Part shown: positions 48,108-55,530 of the stretch, piece after piece | Position numbering within the stretch: position 1 is the stretch's first letter | Layout of the letters: every line of letters begins with the position of its first letter | Position numbers and translations under genes: made by a program | The notes under the pieces: model-generated | Database searches by the model: none | What the model saw: only the letters and a program-made list of their open reading frames with translations | Told to the model about the DNA's origin: nothing | Source: Pseudomonas sp. RIT-PI-r | GTDB lineage: Bacteria > Pseudomonadota > Gammaproteobacteria > Pseudomonadales > Pseudomonadaceae | DNA length: 64,000 nt | Assembly: GCF_001297015.1 (NCBI RefSeq) | Contig: NZ_LIGE01000023.1 | Location: forward strand, 124,001-188,000 | Reading direction: 5' to 3'

Positions 48108-48186
48108 GCACCGTCGCAGTTTCTGACAGATCGTTCTGACCAAGCTGGTTATACTCCTGCCATTGTTTCAAAAACGGATACAGATC

Positions 48187-49587
48187 ATGACCGAAGCCGC
48201 TCTCGCCCCCGAATCCCCGCACGCGCCGTCTGTCATTCGGCTGCTGCTAGGCAAGCTGGGCATCGCCTACGAAGAAGTGCTCGACCACCACGGCCTCAAT
48301 GCTTCGCGCAAGGTACAAGCCGTGTTGCTGGACGACGCCGTCGGCGCGCTGATGGTGCTGTTTCCGCAGAGCCAATTGCTCGACCTCAATCGCCTCGCCG
48401 AACTGACGGGCCGGCGCCTCACCGCCGTGTCGACCGAACGCCTGGAAAAGATGCTCGGCAAACACAGCCTGAGCCTGCTGCCGGGCCTGCCGGCGCTGAC
48501 CAGTTCGCCGTGCCTGTATGAAGAAAGCCTGCTGCGTGAGCCGAAGTTGCTGATCAACTCCGGTGAGCCGGGCCTGCTGCTGGAGATCGCCAGCGAAGAC
48601 TTCAAGACCATGCTGACCAAGGCCAGCGCCGCCAACTTCGGCGAAGCACTGAGCAGCATTCGCCCGAACCTCGACCGCCCGGACGATGACCGCGAGGAAA
48701 TCACCCAGGCCGTACAAGCGTTCACTGCACGCCGGATTCAGCAGCGTCTGGAAGCGACCATCGAGATTCCACCGCTGGCCGAAACCGCACAAAAAATCAT
48801 CAAACTGCGCGTCGACCCCAACGCCACCATCGACGACATCACTGGCGTGGTTGAAACCGACCCGGCGCTGGCCGCGCAAGTGGTGAGCTGGGCGGCATCG
48901 CCGTACTACGCCTCGCCGGGCAAGATTCGTTCGGTGGAAGACGCAATCGTCCGCGTGCTGGGTTTCGATCTGGTGATCAATCTGGCGCTGGGCCTGGCCC
49001 TCGGCAAGACCCTGAGCCTGCCCAAAGACCACCCGCAACACACCACGCCGTACTGGCAGCAATCGATCTACACCGCCGCCGTCATCGAAGGCCTGACCCG
49101 CGCCATGCCGCGCGCCCAGCGCCCGGAAGCCGGCCTGACGTATCTGGCCGGTCTGCTGCACAACTTCGGTTACCTGCTGCTGGCCCACGTGTTCCCGCCG
49201 CACTTCTCGCTGATCTGCCGCCACCTGGAGGTCAACCCGCACCTGTGCCACAGCTACATCGAGCAACACCTGCTCGGTATCAGCCGTGAACAGATCGGCT
49301 CATGGCTGATGCGCTACTGGGACATGCCCGACGAGTTGGCCACCGCCCTGCGCTTCCAGCACGACCCAAGCTACGACGGCGCCTACGCCGAATACCCGAA
49401 CCTCGTCTGCCTGGCCGTACGCCTGCTGCGTAGCCGCGGCATCGGCTCCGGCCCGGATGAAGATATTCCGGATGCCCTGCTCGAACGCGTCGGCCTGACT
49501 CGCGACAAAGCCAACGACGTCGTCAGCAAAGTCCTCGAAGCCGAAGTCCTCCTGCGCGAACTGGCCTCGCAGTTCAGCCAGGCCTAA
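48187..49587 (+). CDS. YbaK-type deacylase domain fused to an HDOD domain
   Basis: A 466-residue fusion. Residues about 15-150 resemble the YbaK/EbsC/ProX aminoacyl-tRNA editing domain (LGIAYEEVLDHH; VQAVLLDDAVGALMVLFP), and about 195-410 are an HDOD domain (IEIPPLAETAQKIIKLRVDPNATIDDITGVVETDPALAAQVV), a non-catalytic relative of HD phosphohydrolases found in signalling proteins. The YbaK lysine normally needed for catalysis may sit in the ASRKVQAV segment. Start ATG 48187 (MTEAALAPES). The cellular role is unknown; the combination is conserved in Pseudomonas as far as I recall. Confidence 0.85.
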   Translation: MTEAALAPESPHAPSVIRLLLGKLGIAYEEVLDHHGLNASRKVQAVLLDDAVGALMVLFPQSQLLDLNRLAELTGRRLTAVSTERLEKMLGKHSLSLLPGLPALTSSPCLYEESLLREPKLLINSGEPGLLLEIASEDFKTMLTKASAANFGEALSSIRPNLDRPDDDREEITQAVQAFTARRIQQRLEATIEIPPLAETAQKIIKLRVDPNATIDDITGVVETDPALAAQVVSWAASPYYASPGKIRSVEDAIVRVLGFDLVINLALGLALGKTLSLPKDHPQHTTPYWQQSIYTAAVIEGLTRAMPRAQRPEAGLTYLAGLLHNFGYLLLAHVFPPHFSLICRHLEVNPHLCHSYIEQHLLGISREQIGSWLMRYWDMPDELATALRFQHDPSYDGAYAEYPNLVCLAVRLLRSRGIGSGPDEDIPDALLERVGLTRDKANDVVSKVLEAEVLLRELASQFSQA

Positions 49588-49592
49588 ACGCA

Positions 49593-49656
49593 ATCGCGAG
49601 CAGGCTCACTCCTACAAGATTTAGGTAATCCCTGTAGGAGTGAGCCTGCTCGCGAT
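49593..49656. repeat. REPIN, family A, arms inward
   Basis: ATCGCGAGCAGG and GTAGGAGTGAGC units inward, spacer AGATTTAGGTAATCC. Between the convergent HDOD and SCP2-like genes; the last complete REPIN before the secretion locus. Confidence 0.9.
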
Positions 49657-49683
49657 GAATCCACCACGGTCCAACTGACCGCA

Positions 49684-50067
49684 TCAAGCCTTAGGCTTAG
49701 CCTTCCTCGGCACCAAATACTTCATCAACCCCTGAAACCACATCACCAGCGCCGGATTGCCCTTGAGCTGGATCGACTTGTCCTGAATCCCCTGCATAAA
49801 CGCCAACTGCTTGTTCTTCGCCTGCATCGTCGCAAAGCCATAACCGGCATCTTTAAACGCAATCGCAAACGCCGGCTCCGCCACCACCCCAGACTTGCTG
49901 GTAATGCGCTGATTCTTCACCACGAAATGCCGCGCCACTTTCCCATCCAGCGTCTGTAGCTGAAACACCAGATCCTTGTCACCCAACTGCTGCTGGAACG
50001 CAGGATTTGTCCGGCTGGCCTTACCCATCAACAAACCCATCATCCACAGAAGAAAACGAAATTTCAT
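49684..50067 (-). CDS. Small SCP2-like protein of unknown function
   Basis: A 127-residue protein with a hydrophobic N-terminus (MKFRFLLWMMGLLMGK) that could anchor it to the membrane, then a mixed alpha/beta part (LVFQLQTLDGKVARHFVVKNQRI; PAFAIAFKDAGYGFATMQAKNK) reminiscent of SCP2 sterol-carrier folds. The resemblance is weak. ATG 50067 is preferred over GTG 50073 because GAGG is 8 nt upstream of the ATG. Basic C-terminal tail (VPRKAKPKA). Confidence 0.7.
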   Translation of the reverse strand: MKFRFLLWMMGLLMGKASRTNPAFQQQLGDKDLVFQLQTLDGKVARHFVVKNQRITSKSGVVAEPAFAIAFKDAGYGFATMQAKNKQLAFMQGIQDKSIQLKGNPALVMWFQGLMKYLVPRKAKPKA

Positions 50068-50244
50068 GCGCACAGCCTCAAAAGGAAAATGAACGGCCGG
50101 GGCAGTGTAAGGGATTCGGACGATAACGCCAGTATCTGACTCTATTGGAAGAGGATGCAGACCATTTCCCGCACGATGACCGCCAAGTCACGATTCAGCG
50201 CTCGCCTACTGATCGCCCTTCCTACACCTGTTGAAACAAATCCC

Positions 50245-50275
50245 TGTAGGAGCTGCCGAAGGCTGCGATCTTTTG
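50245..50275 (+). repeat. Single family C REP unit
   Basis: TGTAGGAGCTGCCGAAGGCT followed by GCGATCTTTTG, without an inverted partner nearby; the only solitary copy in the window. Confidence 0.85.
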
Positions 50276-50363
50276 ATCTTAAACCCTGCAACCCAATGGG
50301 AAATTTCCTGCAAAGCGCCGGGATACCCATGAACTAAGCAGGTTCGCGGATCGTCGATAGCCT

Positions 50364-50543
50364 CTGTGTGTCGCCGCAAAATCGGTGACTCGGACGTGCA
50401 AGTCCGGTTCAGGTGCACATTCCTTGATGGCATTTCGCCGAGCCTTTTCCTATGCTCGCGAATCGTTATGGCGGCTGTGCGTCGGAGACCTTAGGGTCTG
50501 CCGGGTTCCTGAACCGGTCTTGCACACCAACGCACAGCTGCCA
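50364..50543 (+). promoter_or_regulatory. Structured leader element before the DUF6124 gene
   Basis: Several stems stack up in one 180-nt stretch. GTCGCCG (50370-50376) pairs with CGGTGAC (50383-50389); CGGAC (50391-50395) with GTCCG (50402-50406). A 14-bp helix joins TGGCGGCTGTGCGT (50469-50482) with ACGCACAGCTGCCA (50530-50543), with one G-U pair, and encloses two hairpins, AGACC-TTAG-GGTCT (50486-50499) and GGTT-CCTG-AACC (50504-50515), giving a three-way junction. I have an impression of similar sequence ahead of other DUF6124 genes in Pseudomonas. Either a cis-acting RNA, a small RNA, or a DNA repeat. Confidence 0.6.
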
Positions 50544-50599
50544 CCTATTCGAAGTGCATAGCGATTGGTGTCGGCCTCATAACTTCAGGAAGCTGCACC

Positions 50600-50971
50600 A
50601 TGATCAAACCAACACCCAATCCCCCCGAATCCCCAGACATATCGCCCTACGAATCCCTGGAATCAAAGAAATTCCACGAAGCCGCCGAACGCGCCCTCGA
50701 CCACCACTTCAAACCGCCCATCGAACCACACCCCAAACGCGAAACCGGCCTCTTCAGCCTCTCCCCCGGCACCGACGCCGAAGCCCTCATGGCCAACGCC
50801 TCCGAAGACCTCCTGTCCATCAGCGTCATCGCCTGCGACCTAGCCGACGACCTCCACGGCTCACGCCGCTCGGTTGCACTGGCCCTGAGCAGAATGGCGG
50901 ATGGAGTGCGATTGATGGTGGAAGGAACACTCGACCACATCGAAGTGCGGAGCGTGACGGCTAAGTCGTAG
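50600..50971 (+). CDS. DUF6124 (formerly DUF3077) family protein
   Basis: A 123-residue protein found mainly in Pseudomonas. The N-terminus is proline-rich (MIKPTPNPPESPDISPYESL) and probably flexible; the C-terminal helical part, LMANASEDLLSISVIACDLADDLHGSRRSVALALSRMADGVRLMVEGTLDH, is the family core. Function unknown. ATG 50600 has CAGGAAG upstream. It is preceded by the structured leader at 50364-50543 and followed by terminators shared with the convergent secretion locus. Confidence 0.88.
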   Translation: MIKPTPNPPESPDISPYESLESKKFHEAAERALDHHFKPPIEPHPKRETGLFSLSPGTDAEALMANASEDLLSISVIACDLADDLHGSRRSVALALSRMADGVRLMVEGTLDHIEVRSVTAKS

Positions 50972-50985
50972 CGGGAATTTTGGAT

Positions 50986-51013
50986 AAAAAAAAGGGGACG
51001 TTAAGTCCCCTTT
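50986..51013 (-). terminator. Intrinsic terminator, end of the secretion operon
   Basis: On the minus strand GGGGAC, loop TTAAC, GTCCCC is followed by a run of eight T (plus-strand A tract 50986-50993). It faces transcripts coming from the tle1 gene. Confidence 0.75.
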
Positions 51014-51064
51014 CCATCGACTCTCGGAAAGCCAATGGTCATTTCAAAAGTCGTGAAACCAGCG

Positions 51065-51083
51065 GCATTCGAAATGCTTTTTT
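51065..51083 (+). terminator. Small plus-strand terminator after the DUF6124 gene
   Basis: GCATT (51065-51069), loop CGA, AATGC (51073-51077), then TTTTTT. A short stem but with a good T-run. Confidence 0.5.
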
Positions 51084-51092
51084 GCTAACCAA

Positions 51093-51122
51093 AGAGGGCG
51101 GCTCATATCAAGCCGCCCTCTA
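51093..51122 (-). terminator. GC-rich hairpin just after the tle1 gene
   Basis: AGAGGGCGGCT and AGCCGCCCTCT form a perfect 11-bp stem with a CATATCA loop, 12 nt beyond the tle1 stop codon. The following T-run on the minus strand is short (TTT), so it may be a processing or stability stem. Confidence 0.6.
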
Positions 51123-51133
51123 TGCTTTCGCAA

Positions 51134-53764
51134 TTACACCTTCTTCTCAGACGACTTCAAATTGCTGGCCTGTTCGGCCACCAAGTCCATCCAGCCACCG
51201 GGCTTGTCTTCATCATTAGCGGCTTTTGCCACCATACCGGCCAATGAACCGAAGTCCTTCTTACGAGCAGCTTCGGCTGCTTCAACCGCTTGATGGGCAA
51301 CCAGGATTTTCTGTAGCGCAGGCGTGTTGGCAGTGGCTTCGCTCAACGGTTTTAGCGGAGGCAAGGCTGCGACTTTTGCAACCATGTCACCTGGTTCTTT
51401 CGTGAACGCACGTATCGAGTCGACGCTATTGAGCATTGGCAGTGCAATCCCTGTAAGCGGATCGAATGCGCTGATTTCTGGTAGCTCCGACATAGCTACA
51501 CCCACTTTGCCGCTCAGCACTGGAAGCGCGAGCGACGGCAGGAACAGCCCCAACAGCATGCGAGGGTCTTTTTTCTTGATACTCAAACCCACACTCGCGA
51601 CAGCAATACCGAGCCCAATCACCCTGCCCGCAGTAGCCAGCAGAGACAGTTGTTTGTTCGACTCGTTATCAAAATGCACCAGCCGGATGCGGAAGTAGTC
51701 AGTAAATGGCTCGCGGGGTACGATTCCGGATGTGTTCATAAACCAAGCACGAGAGTCGTGAACCTGATCGTCAAAGAGCGCTACAAGATCTTCCTGACCC
51801 GCTCTAGGCTTGTTCGGTGAGCTGAACATTTTTTCATAGCGAGCCGTACCCTCTTTATAGAGGTATGCATATTCCTCTGCTTCATCCTCTTCGTTAATCA
51901 GGTACACCGTGCCGCCAAGCAACATATCGATTACGGCGACGTCAGTATGACCATCACCGACCAAGCCCCATTCTCTTCGATAATCATGACGGAACTCCGC
52001 TGCGGCACCTAGCAACTGTCGATGATCTAGCGGTGGTTCAAACACCTTTTCCCAGCGAGCGTTTTTATACTTTTCCTCACCGACAATTTGAATATTCTGC
52101 TGATGCTCTTTTTCCTGTTCTGCTGTGTAGATTGGTGTCGGCTTGCCCAATATAGGCGCAGAAGTTTCTGCGACGTGGCGTTTTTCCAGAGCTTCCCAAG
52201 CATCAATCTGAGCCTGTGGCATATCTGGAGCAGCATTTTTGAAGAATGACTGTTTCTCCACACCACCAGCATATCGATCAATTCGCCAACCAGTGATCAG
52301 CGCGTGCTCACGCTTCATCATCTCTTCCAACGGACCGCTTTGGCCTTGAGCCTGCCATGCGTTGAAGCGCTTGATTAGCGTATCGGAGATTAAAAAATCG
52401 CCCTCAAGTTCTTTGGGTAACTTTCTCCATTTGTCATGAACGCCCTCCTGCAGCACTGTTTCTGGAACCGTCAATGGTGCGCCGGCCATGAACGCTTCAG
52501 CGTACATGTGCTGCAAAGAGATTTGCGATAAGACATGATCTGATCCAGCAGTTGCCTTGCCCTGATCATTTGGCGCATACCCACCCCCTACATCGGAATG
52601 GACCCCTGGGTAAATATACTCAACTGTGCCTGGTCGATAACTTGAAGCTTTGCTTTTATCACGACTACCATCTGCTGATTTCGGGCGGCGACGTATTGAA
52701 TCTAGCGGAAAGCTAGCCCGCTGCTCGTGACCAGAAACCAAATGAACACAACGTTTTAGATAAGAACAGTCATCAGGCAGGGCTGTGCTTGCACATGAGG
52801 ATGTTGCCTCATCAGGAAGACGCATCGTGCCGTCAGCCCAGTCCATATGTCCCGCTGCAAATGGAACGCTATCGGCAAGCCCAACCGCAGCTACTGTGTC
52901 AAAAACACCAAGGAAGTTTATCGATATTGGAAGTCCCGCAAAACGGTACTCAGCTCCACCACTTTCACTTTCGCAACGAACGAGTGTCTGTAACCAATTA
53001 ACAAAAGTACGGGCCTCTGCAGCGCCTCGAGAAAATCCATAAACATACAGGCGCATAGCCAAGATATGCGGCTTTTCTCCAGAGTCCTCACGTTTTTTCA
53101 GCTTCTCCTCAAGTCCCTGAATTTCTTTCCGCAATATTGCTTCGCGTTTTTGTTCTCCGCTTTCGAACAGGCCCAAACCGAATGTGTTTTTATAACCATT
53201 CGTCGCCATGTCCTTCAGCATGCCTTTTGTTTTTTCAATAGGTAGTCTTTCTTTATCCAGAGTAAACTGCAACGCATCAATCAGTCGGGTAAGTGCCCAG
53301 TTAATACGATTCTCACCGCCGCTCGCACCCACTAGCCCGCTATTATCTGGCACGAATTCTTCTACATCTGGAAATACAGTACCAACACCTGGACAGTAAT
53401 ACTTGAAAAATCCATTCTCTACCAGATCATCGTCTGCCCCCAAGCTCGCATGAAAAAGGCGCGCGACATTACTTCGAGAATTGGGAGTGGATGAGCCGTC
53501 CGCTTGATCGTTATTATTGGTACCGTCGAAAGCGAATGTTATATGTAGCGTCTTACAGCAGGGCGCACCACTATTGGCCTCCCCCTTTTCCTGAGCAAGT
53601 TTACGTTGCTGATTACCGAAAGCGCGTTCGTCTTTTTTTTGCAGTTGTATATTCTTCGTCACTTGGCCTGGTTCATTTGGCATTCGACGGGAAAGAGGAA
53701 ATGCCGGAGCGACTAAAGCACTATCTGGCGAAGGGGCATCCGGCCCCATTAGTGATTCGAACAT
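51134..53764 (-). CDS. tle1: Tle1-type T6SS phospholipase effector (DUF2235)
   Basis: An 876-residue toxin of the Tle1 lipase family. The DUF2235 alpha/beta-hydrolase part spans about 70-480: FAFDGTNNN (78-86), nucleophile elbow GFSRG with Ser245 (243-247), GVFDTV with Asp288, and GVHSDVGGGY (386-395) with the expected catalytic His388. The C-terminal third has a hydrophobic stretch (VIGLGIAVASVGLSI; LLGLFLPSLALPVLSG) that may insert in membrane. No signal peptide, as expected for a VgrG-delivered cargo. Its ATG overlaps the preceding DUF3304 gene by 16 nt. It would degrade phospholipids in the periplasm of a competitor. Codon and base usage is more AT-rich than the core genome, hinting at transfer. 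Confidence 0.9.
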   Translation of the reverse strand: MFESLMGPDAPSPDSALVAPAFPLSRRMPNEPGQVTKNIQLQKKDERAFGNQQRKLAQEKGEANSGAPCCKTLHITFAFDGTNNNDQADGSSTPNSRSNVARLFHASLGADDDLVENGFFKYYCPGVGTVFPDVEEFVPDNSGLVGASGGENRINWALTRLIDALQFTLDKERLPIEKTKGMLKDMATNGYKNTFGLGLFESGEQKREAILRKEIQGLEEKLKKREDSGEKPHILAMRLYVYGFSRGAAEARTFVNWLQTLVRCESESGGAEYRFAGLPISINFLGVFDTVAAVGLADSVPFAAGHMDWADGTMRLPDEATSSCASTALPDDCSYLKRCVHLVSGHEQRASFPLDSIRRRPKSADGSRDKSKASSYRPGTVEYIYPGVHSDVGGGYAPNDQGKATAGSDHVLSQISLQHMYAEAFMAGAPLTVPETVLQEGVHDKWRKLPKELEGDFLISDTLIKRFNAWQAQGQSGPLEEMMKREHALITGWRIDRYAGGVEKQSFFKNAAPDMPQAQIDAWEALEKRHVAETSAPILGKPTPIYTAEQEKEHQQNIQIVGEEKYKNARWEKVFEPPLDHRQLLGAAAEFRHDYRREWGLVGDGHTDVAVIDMLLGGTVYLINEEDEAEEYAYLYKEGTARYEKMFSSPNKPRAGQEDLVALFDDQVHDSRAWFMNTSGIVPREPFTDYFRIRLVHFDNESNKQLSLLATAGRVIGLGIAVASVGLSIKKKDPRMLLGLFLPSLALPVLSGKVGVAMSELPEISAFDPLTGIALPMLNSVDSIRAFTKEPGDMVAKVAALPPLKPLSEATANTPALQKILVAHQAVEAAEAARKKDFGSLAGMVAKAANDEDKPGGWMDLVAEQASNLKSSEKKV

Positions 53765-54372
53765 GTTGCTGGCTCCTTAACTTTAAAGTACGCCTTGTCT
53801 GGATAATTTGGATGTGACGGCGCAAAACAAGTCGTGGACACTTTCACCTGATCACACGGTAAAAAATGAACCTGCAACGCACAAAGCTTCTCTGCATACT
53901 TCGGAATTTCAACCGTTTCAGTATGATGAGAGTAGCCAGCTCTATGCCGAGCTAGTGCCTCTTTTTTTATTTGTCCATACTGGTCCCGCTCGATCGGACC
54001 GTCGGGGTTCGGATCTTTTTCCCACTCAATGACTGCTCTTACTTTCGGATTCCACTGAACAGGCAGCACGCCACAGCAGACTTCAGCTCCTCCGCCAGAA
54101 TTTGGCGGAATGCTGGGACCACCCGCTCCATTAATACTAAAGCGAGTTATTTGTGCGGAGGTATGGTTATAGCCAGTAACCGGTGCAGACACCACCTCAG
54201 GACCAGCATTGCAGGCGACAACCGCTAGCATGCTGCACGCGACAACCAATGATCGCCATATCATTTTGGCGCTAAACTTTTTAGTCTTAGAACATATCCC
54301 TTGAACAACATTCTTTCGCTTCGAACCAGCACTTAAACGCATTCTTTTAAATACAACATCTAAAATTAACAT
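53749..54372 (-). CDS. DUF3304 lipoprotein, putative Tle1 immunity protein, copy 4
   Basis: The paralogue next to the toxin, 207 residues if started at ATG 54372 (GGAGG 11 nt upstream) or 171 if started at ATG 54264 (no ribosome site). Lipobox-like SMLAVVAC precedes NAGPEVVSAP, so it should be a periplasmic lipoprotein. Family segments: GYNHTSAQITRFSINGAGGP, VCCGVLPVQW, IEWEKDP, YSHHTETVEIPKY, CALQVHFLPCDQVKVSTTC. Unlike its sisters it has a long basic N-terminal extension and is separated from copy 3 by 58 nt. Its end overlaps tle1 by 16 nt. Tli1 lipoproteins of this kind block Tle1; immunity is inferred from location and type. Confidence 0.85.
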   Translation of the reverse strand: MLILDVVFKRMRLSAGSKRKNVVQGICSKTKKFSAKMIWRSLVVACSMLAVVACNAGPEVVSAPVTGYNHTSAQITRFSINGAGGPSIPPNSGGGAEVCCGVLPVQWNPKVRAVIEWEKDPNPDGPIERDQYGQIKKEALARHRAGYSHHTETVEIPKYAEKLCALQVHFLPCDQVKVSTTCFAPSHPNYPDKAYFKVKEPATCSNH

Positions 54373-54446
54373 ACCTTAATCGCCTCCATGTTATTCGGGT
54401 ATCTTGCAGAAAAAAACAAAATATATTGCCTTAAAGGTGAGGACAT
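54366..54446 (-). other. 26-codon remnant/leader frame between immunity copies 3 and 4
   Basis: An ATG at 54446 overlaps the end of copy 3 by 16 nt, exactly as the starts of copies 2 and 3 and of tle1 overlap their upstream genes, but the frame stops after 26 codons (TAA at 54366-54368), overlapping the start of copy 4 at 54372. It reads like the decayed start of an ancestral copy, now possibly a coupling leader. Confidence 0.5.
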
Positions 54447-54988
54447 TTCATCGTCTCCTTGATGCCGAAATACCCTTGATCGGGATAGTTTGGGTGCTTA
54501 GGTGTAAAACAGGTTGTAGAAACACTCACCTGATCACAAGGCAAAAAATGAACCTGTATCGCACAGAAATCGATACCATATTTTGGTATTTCAACTGTCG
54601 CCTCATGATGAGAGTAATGGGCAGCATGCCGCTGATAGTCCTCCTTATCAAACTGTCCATATTTATCGCGTTTTATCAATTCTCGTGGATTAGGATCCTT
54701 CTCCCACTCGATGGTGGCTCGAAGGCCTGGATACCATTGAGCAGGAAGCACGCCGCAACAGACTTGAGTTGCACCACCTTGAAATGCTGAAACAGGGTGC
54801 CCCCCGGCTCCGTTTACACTGAATCGATTGATAGCAGCTGATGTATGGTTGAAACCTGTTACAGGCGTTGACACCATCTCCGGAGCTGTATGGCAACCGC
54901 ACAAACTTAGCAAACTCATTGACAGTAAGAATCTAATACCTCGCAAAGCTCCAAGACAGCTCTCTAAGATGTTCAAGAAACGGGACAT
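54431..54988 (-). CDS. DUF3304 lipoprotein, putative Tle1 immunity protein, copy 3
   Basis: 185 residues with a lipobox (SLLSLCGC, Cys at about 32) and the family segments GFNHTSAAINRFSVNGAGG, VCCGVLPAQW, IEWEKDP, YSHHEATVEIPKYG and CAIQVHFLPCDQVSVSTTC. It lacks the SIPPNSGGG-like motif of copies 1, 2 and 4, having VSAFQGGATQ in its place, so it has diverged most in that loop. Start ATG 54988 overlaps the end of copy 2 by 16 nt. Confidence 0.85.
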   Translation of the reverse strand: MSRFLNILESCLGALRGIRFLLSMSLLSLCGCHTAPEMVSTPVTGFNHTSAAINRFSVNGAGGHPVSAFQGGATQVCCGVLPAQWYPGLRATIEWEKDPNPRELIKRDKYGQFDKEDYQRHAAHYSHHEATVEIPKYGIDFCAIQVHFLPCDQVSVSTTCFTPKHPNYPDQGYFGIKETMKCPHL

Positions 54989-55530
54989 TTATCCGTCTCC
55001 TTGACTTCGAAATAGGCTTTATCGGGATAACTCGGATGCTCTGGAAGAAAACAAGTAGTAGAAACCCTCACTCGATCGCACGGTAGGAAATGCACTTGCA
55101 ATGCGCACACCTCTTCAGCGTACTTAGGAATTCCAACTTTCGCAGTATGATGCGAGTAACCAAGAGCATGACGAATCCTGGACTCCTTTGTTATTTGACC
55201 GAACAGATCACGTTCCACGTTTCCGTAAGGTTCTGGATCTTTATCCCACTCGATTTCCGCACTCAGCATGGGGTTCCACTGGACAGGCAGTAAACCGCAG
55301 CAAACTTCAGCGCCCCCGCCACTATTTGGTGGAGTCCTGGGGCCGCCAGCGCCATTGATACTGAATCGCATAATTTCTGCAGGCGTGTGGTTATAGCCAG
55401 TAACAGATGCACTCACCATTTCAGGCCCTGAGTGACAACCACACAGACCTAAAAAAATTACGCACAGTGAAAATCTGAGACCACGTAGCAGCCCTAGGAA
55501 AGTCTCAGAGATACTCAAGAAGTCGGACAT
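54973..55530 (-). CDS. DUF3304 lipoprotein, putative Tle1 immunity protein, copy 2
   Basis: 185 residues: MSDFLSISETFLGLLRGL, then a hydrophobic signal ending GLCGC (lipobox), then GYNHTPAEIMRFSINGAGG, VCCGLLPVQW, IEWDKDP, YSHHTAKVGIPKYAEE and CALQVHFLPCDRVRVSTTC. The conserved cysteines (CC pair, C-ALQ and the LPC/TTC pair) suggest disulfides in the periplasm. It overlaps copy 1 upstream and copy 3 downstream by 16 nt each, with nearly the same overlap sequence. Confidence 0.87.
   Translation of the reverse strand: MSDFLSISETFLGLLRGLRFSLCVIFLGLCGCHSGPEMVSASVTGYNHTPAEIMRFSINGAGGPRTPPNSGGGAEVCCGLLPVQWNPMLSAEIEWDKDPEPYGNVERDLFGQITKESRIRHALGYSHHTAKVGIPKYAEEVCALQVHFLPCDRVRVSTTCFLPEHPSYPDKAYFEVKETDKCPVS

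Larger units (their letters stand above)
50068..50599. other. 532-bp gap: lone REP unit and structured leader
   Basis: No gene is supported; short open frames here have no ribosome sites or family features. It holds a single family C REP unit (50245-50275) and the multi-hairpin element 50364-50543 in front of the DUF6124 gene. Confidence 0.6.

Noticed and set aside
53491-55293. Plus-strand open frames of 67-128 codons opposite the toxin and immunity genes
   Set aside because: They are antisense to clearly related paralogues, have no ribosome sites, and their similarity to one another only mirrors the duplicated genes.
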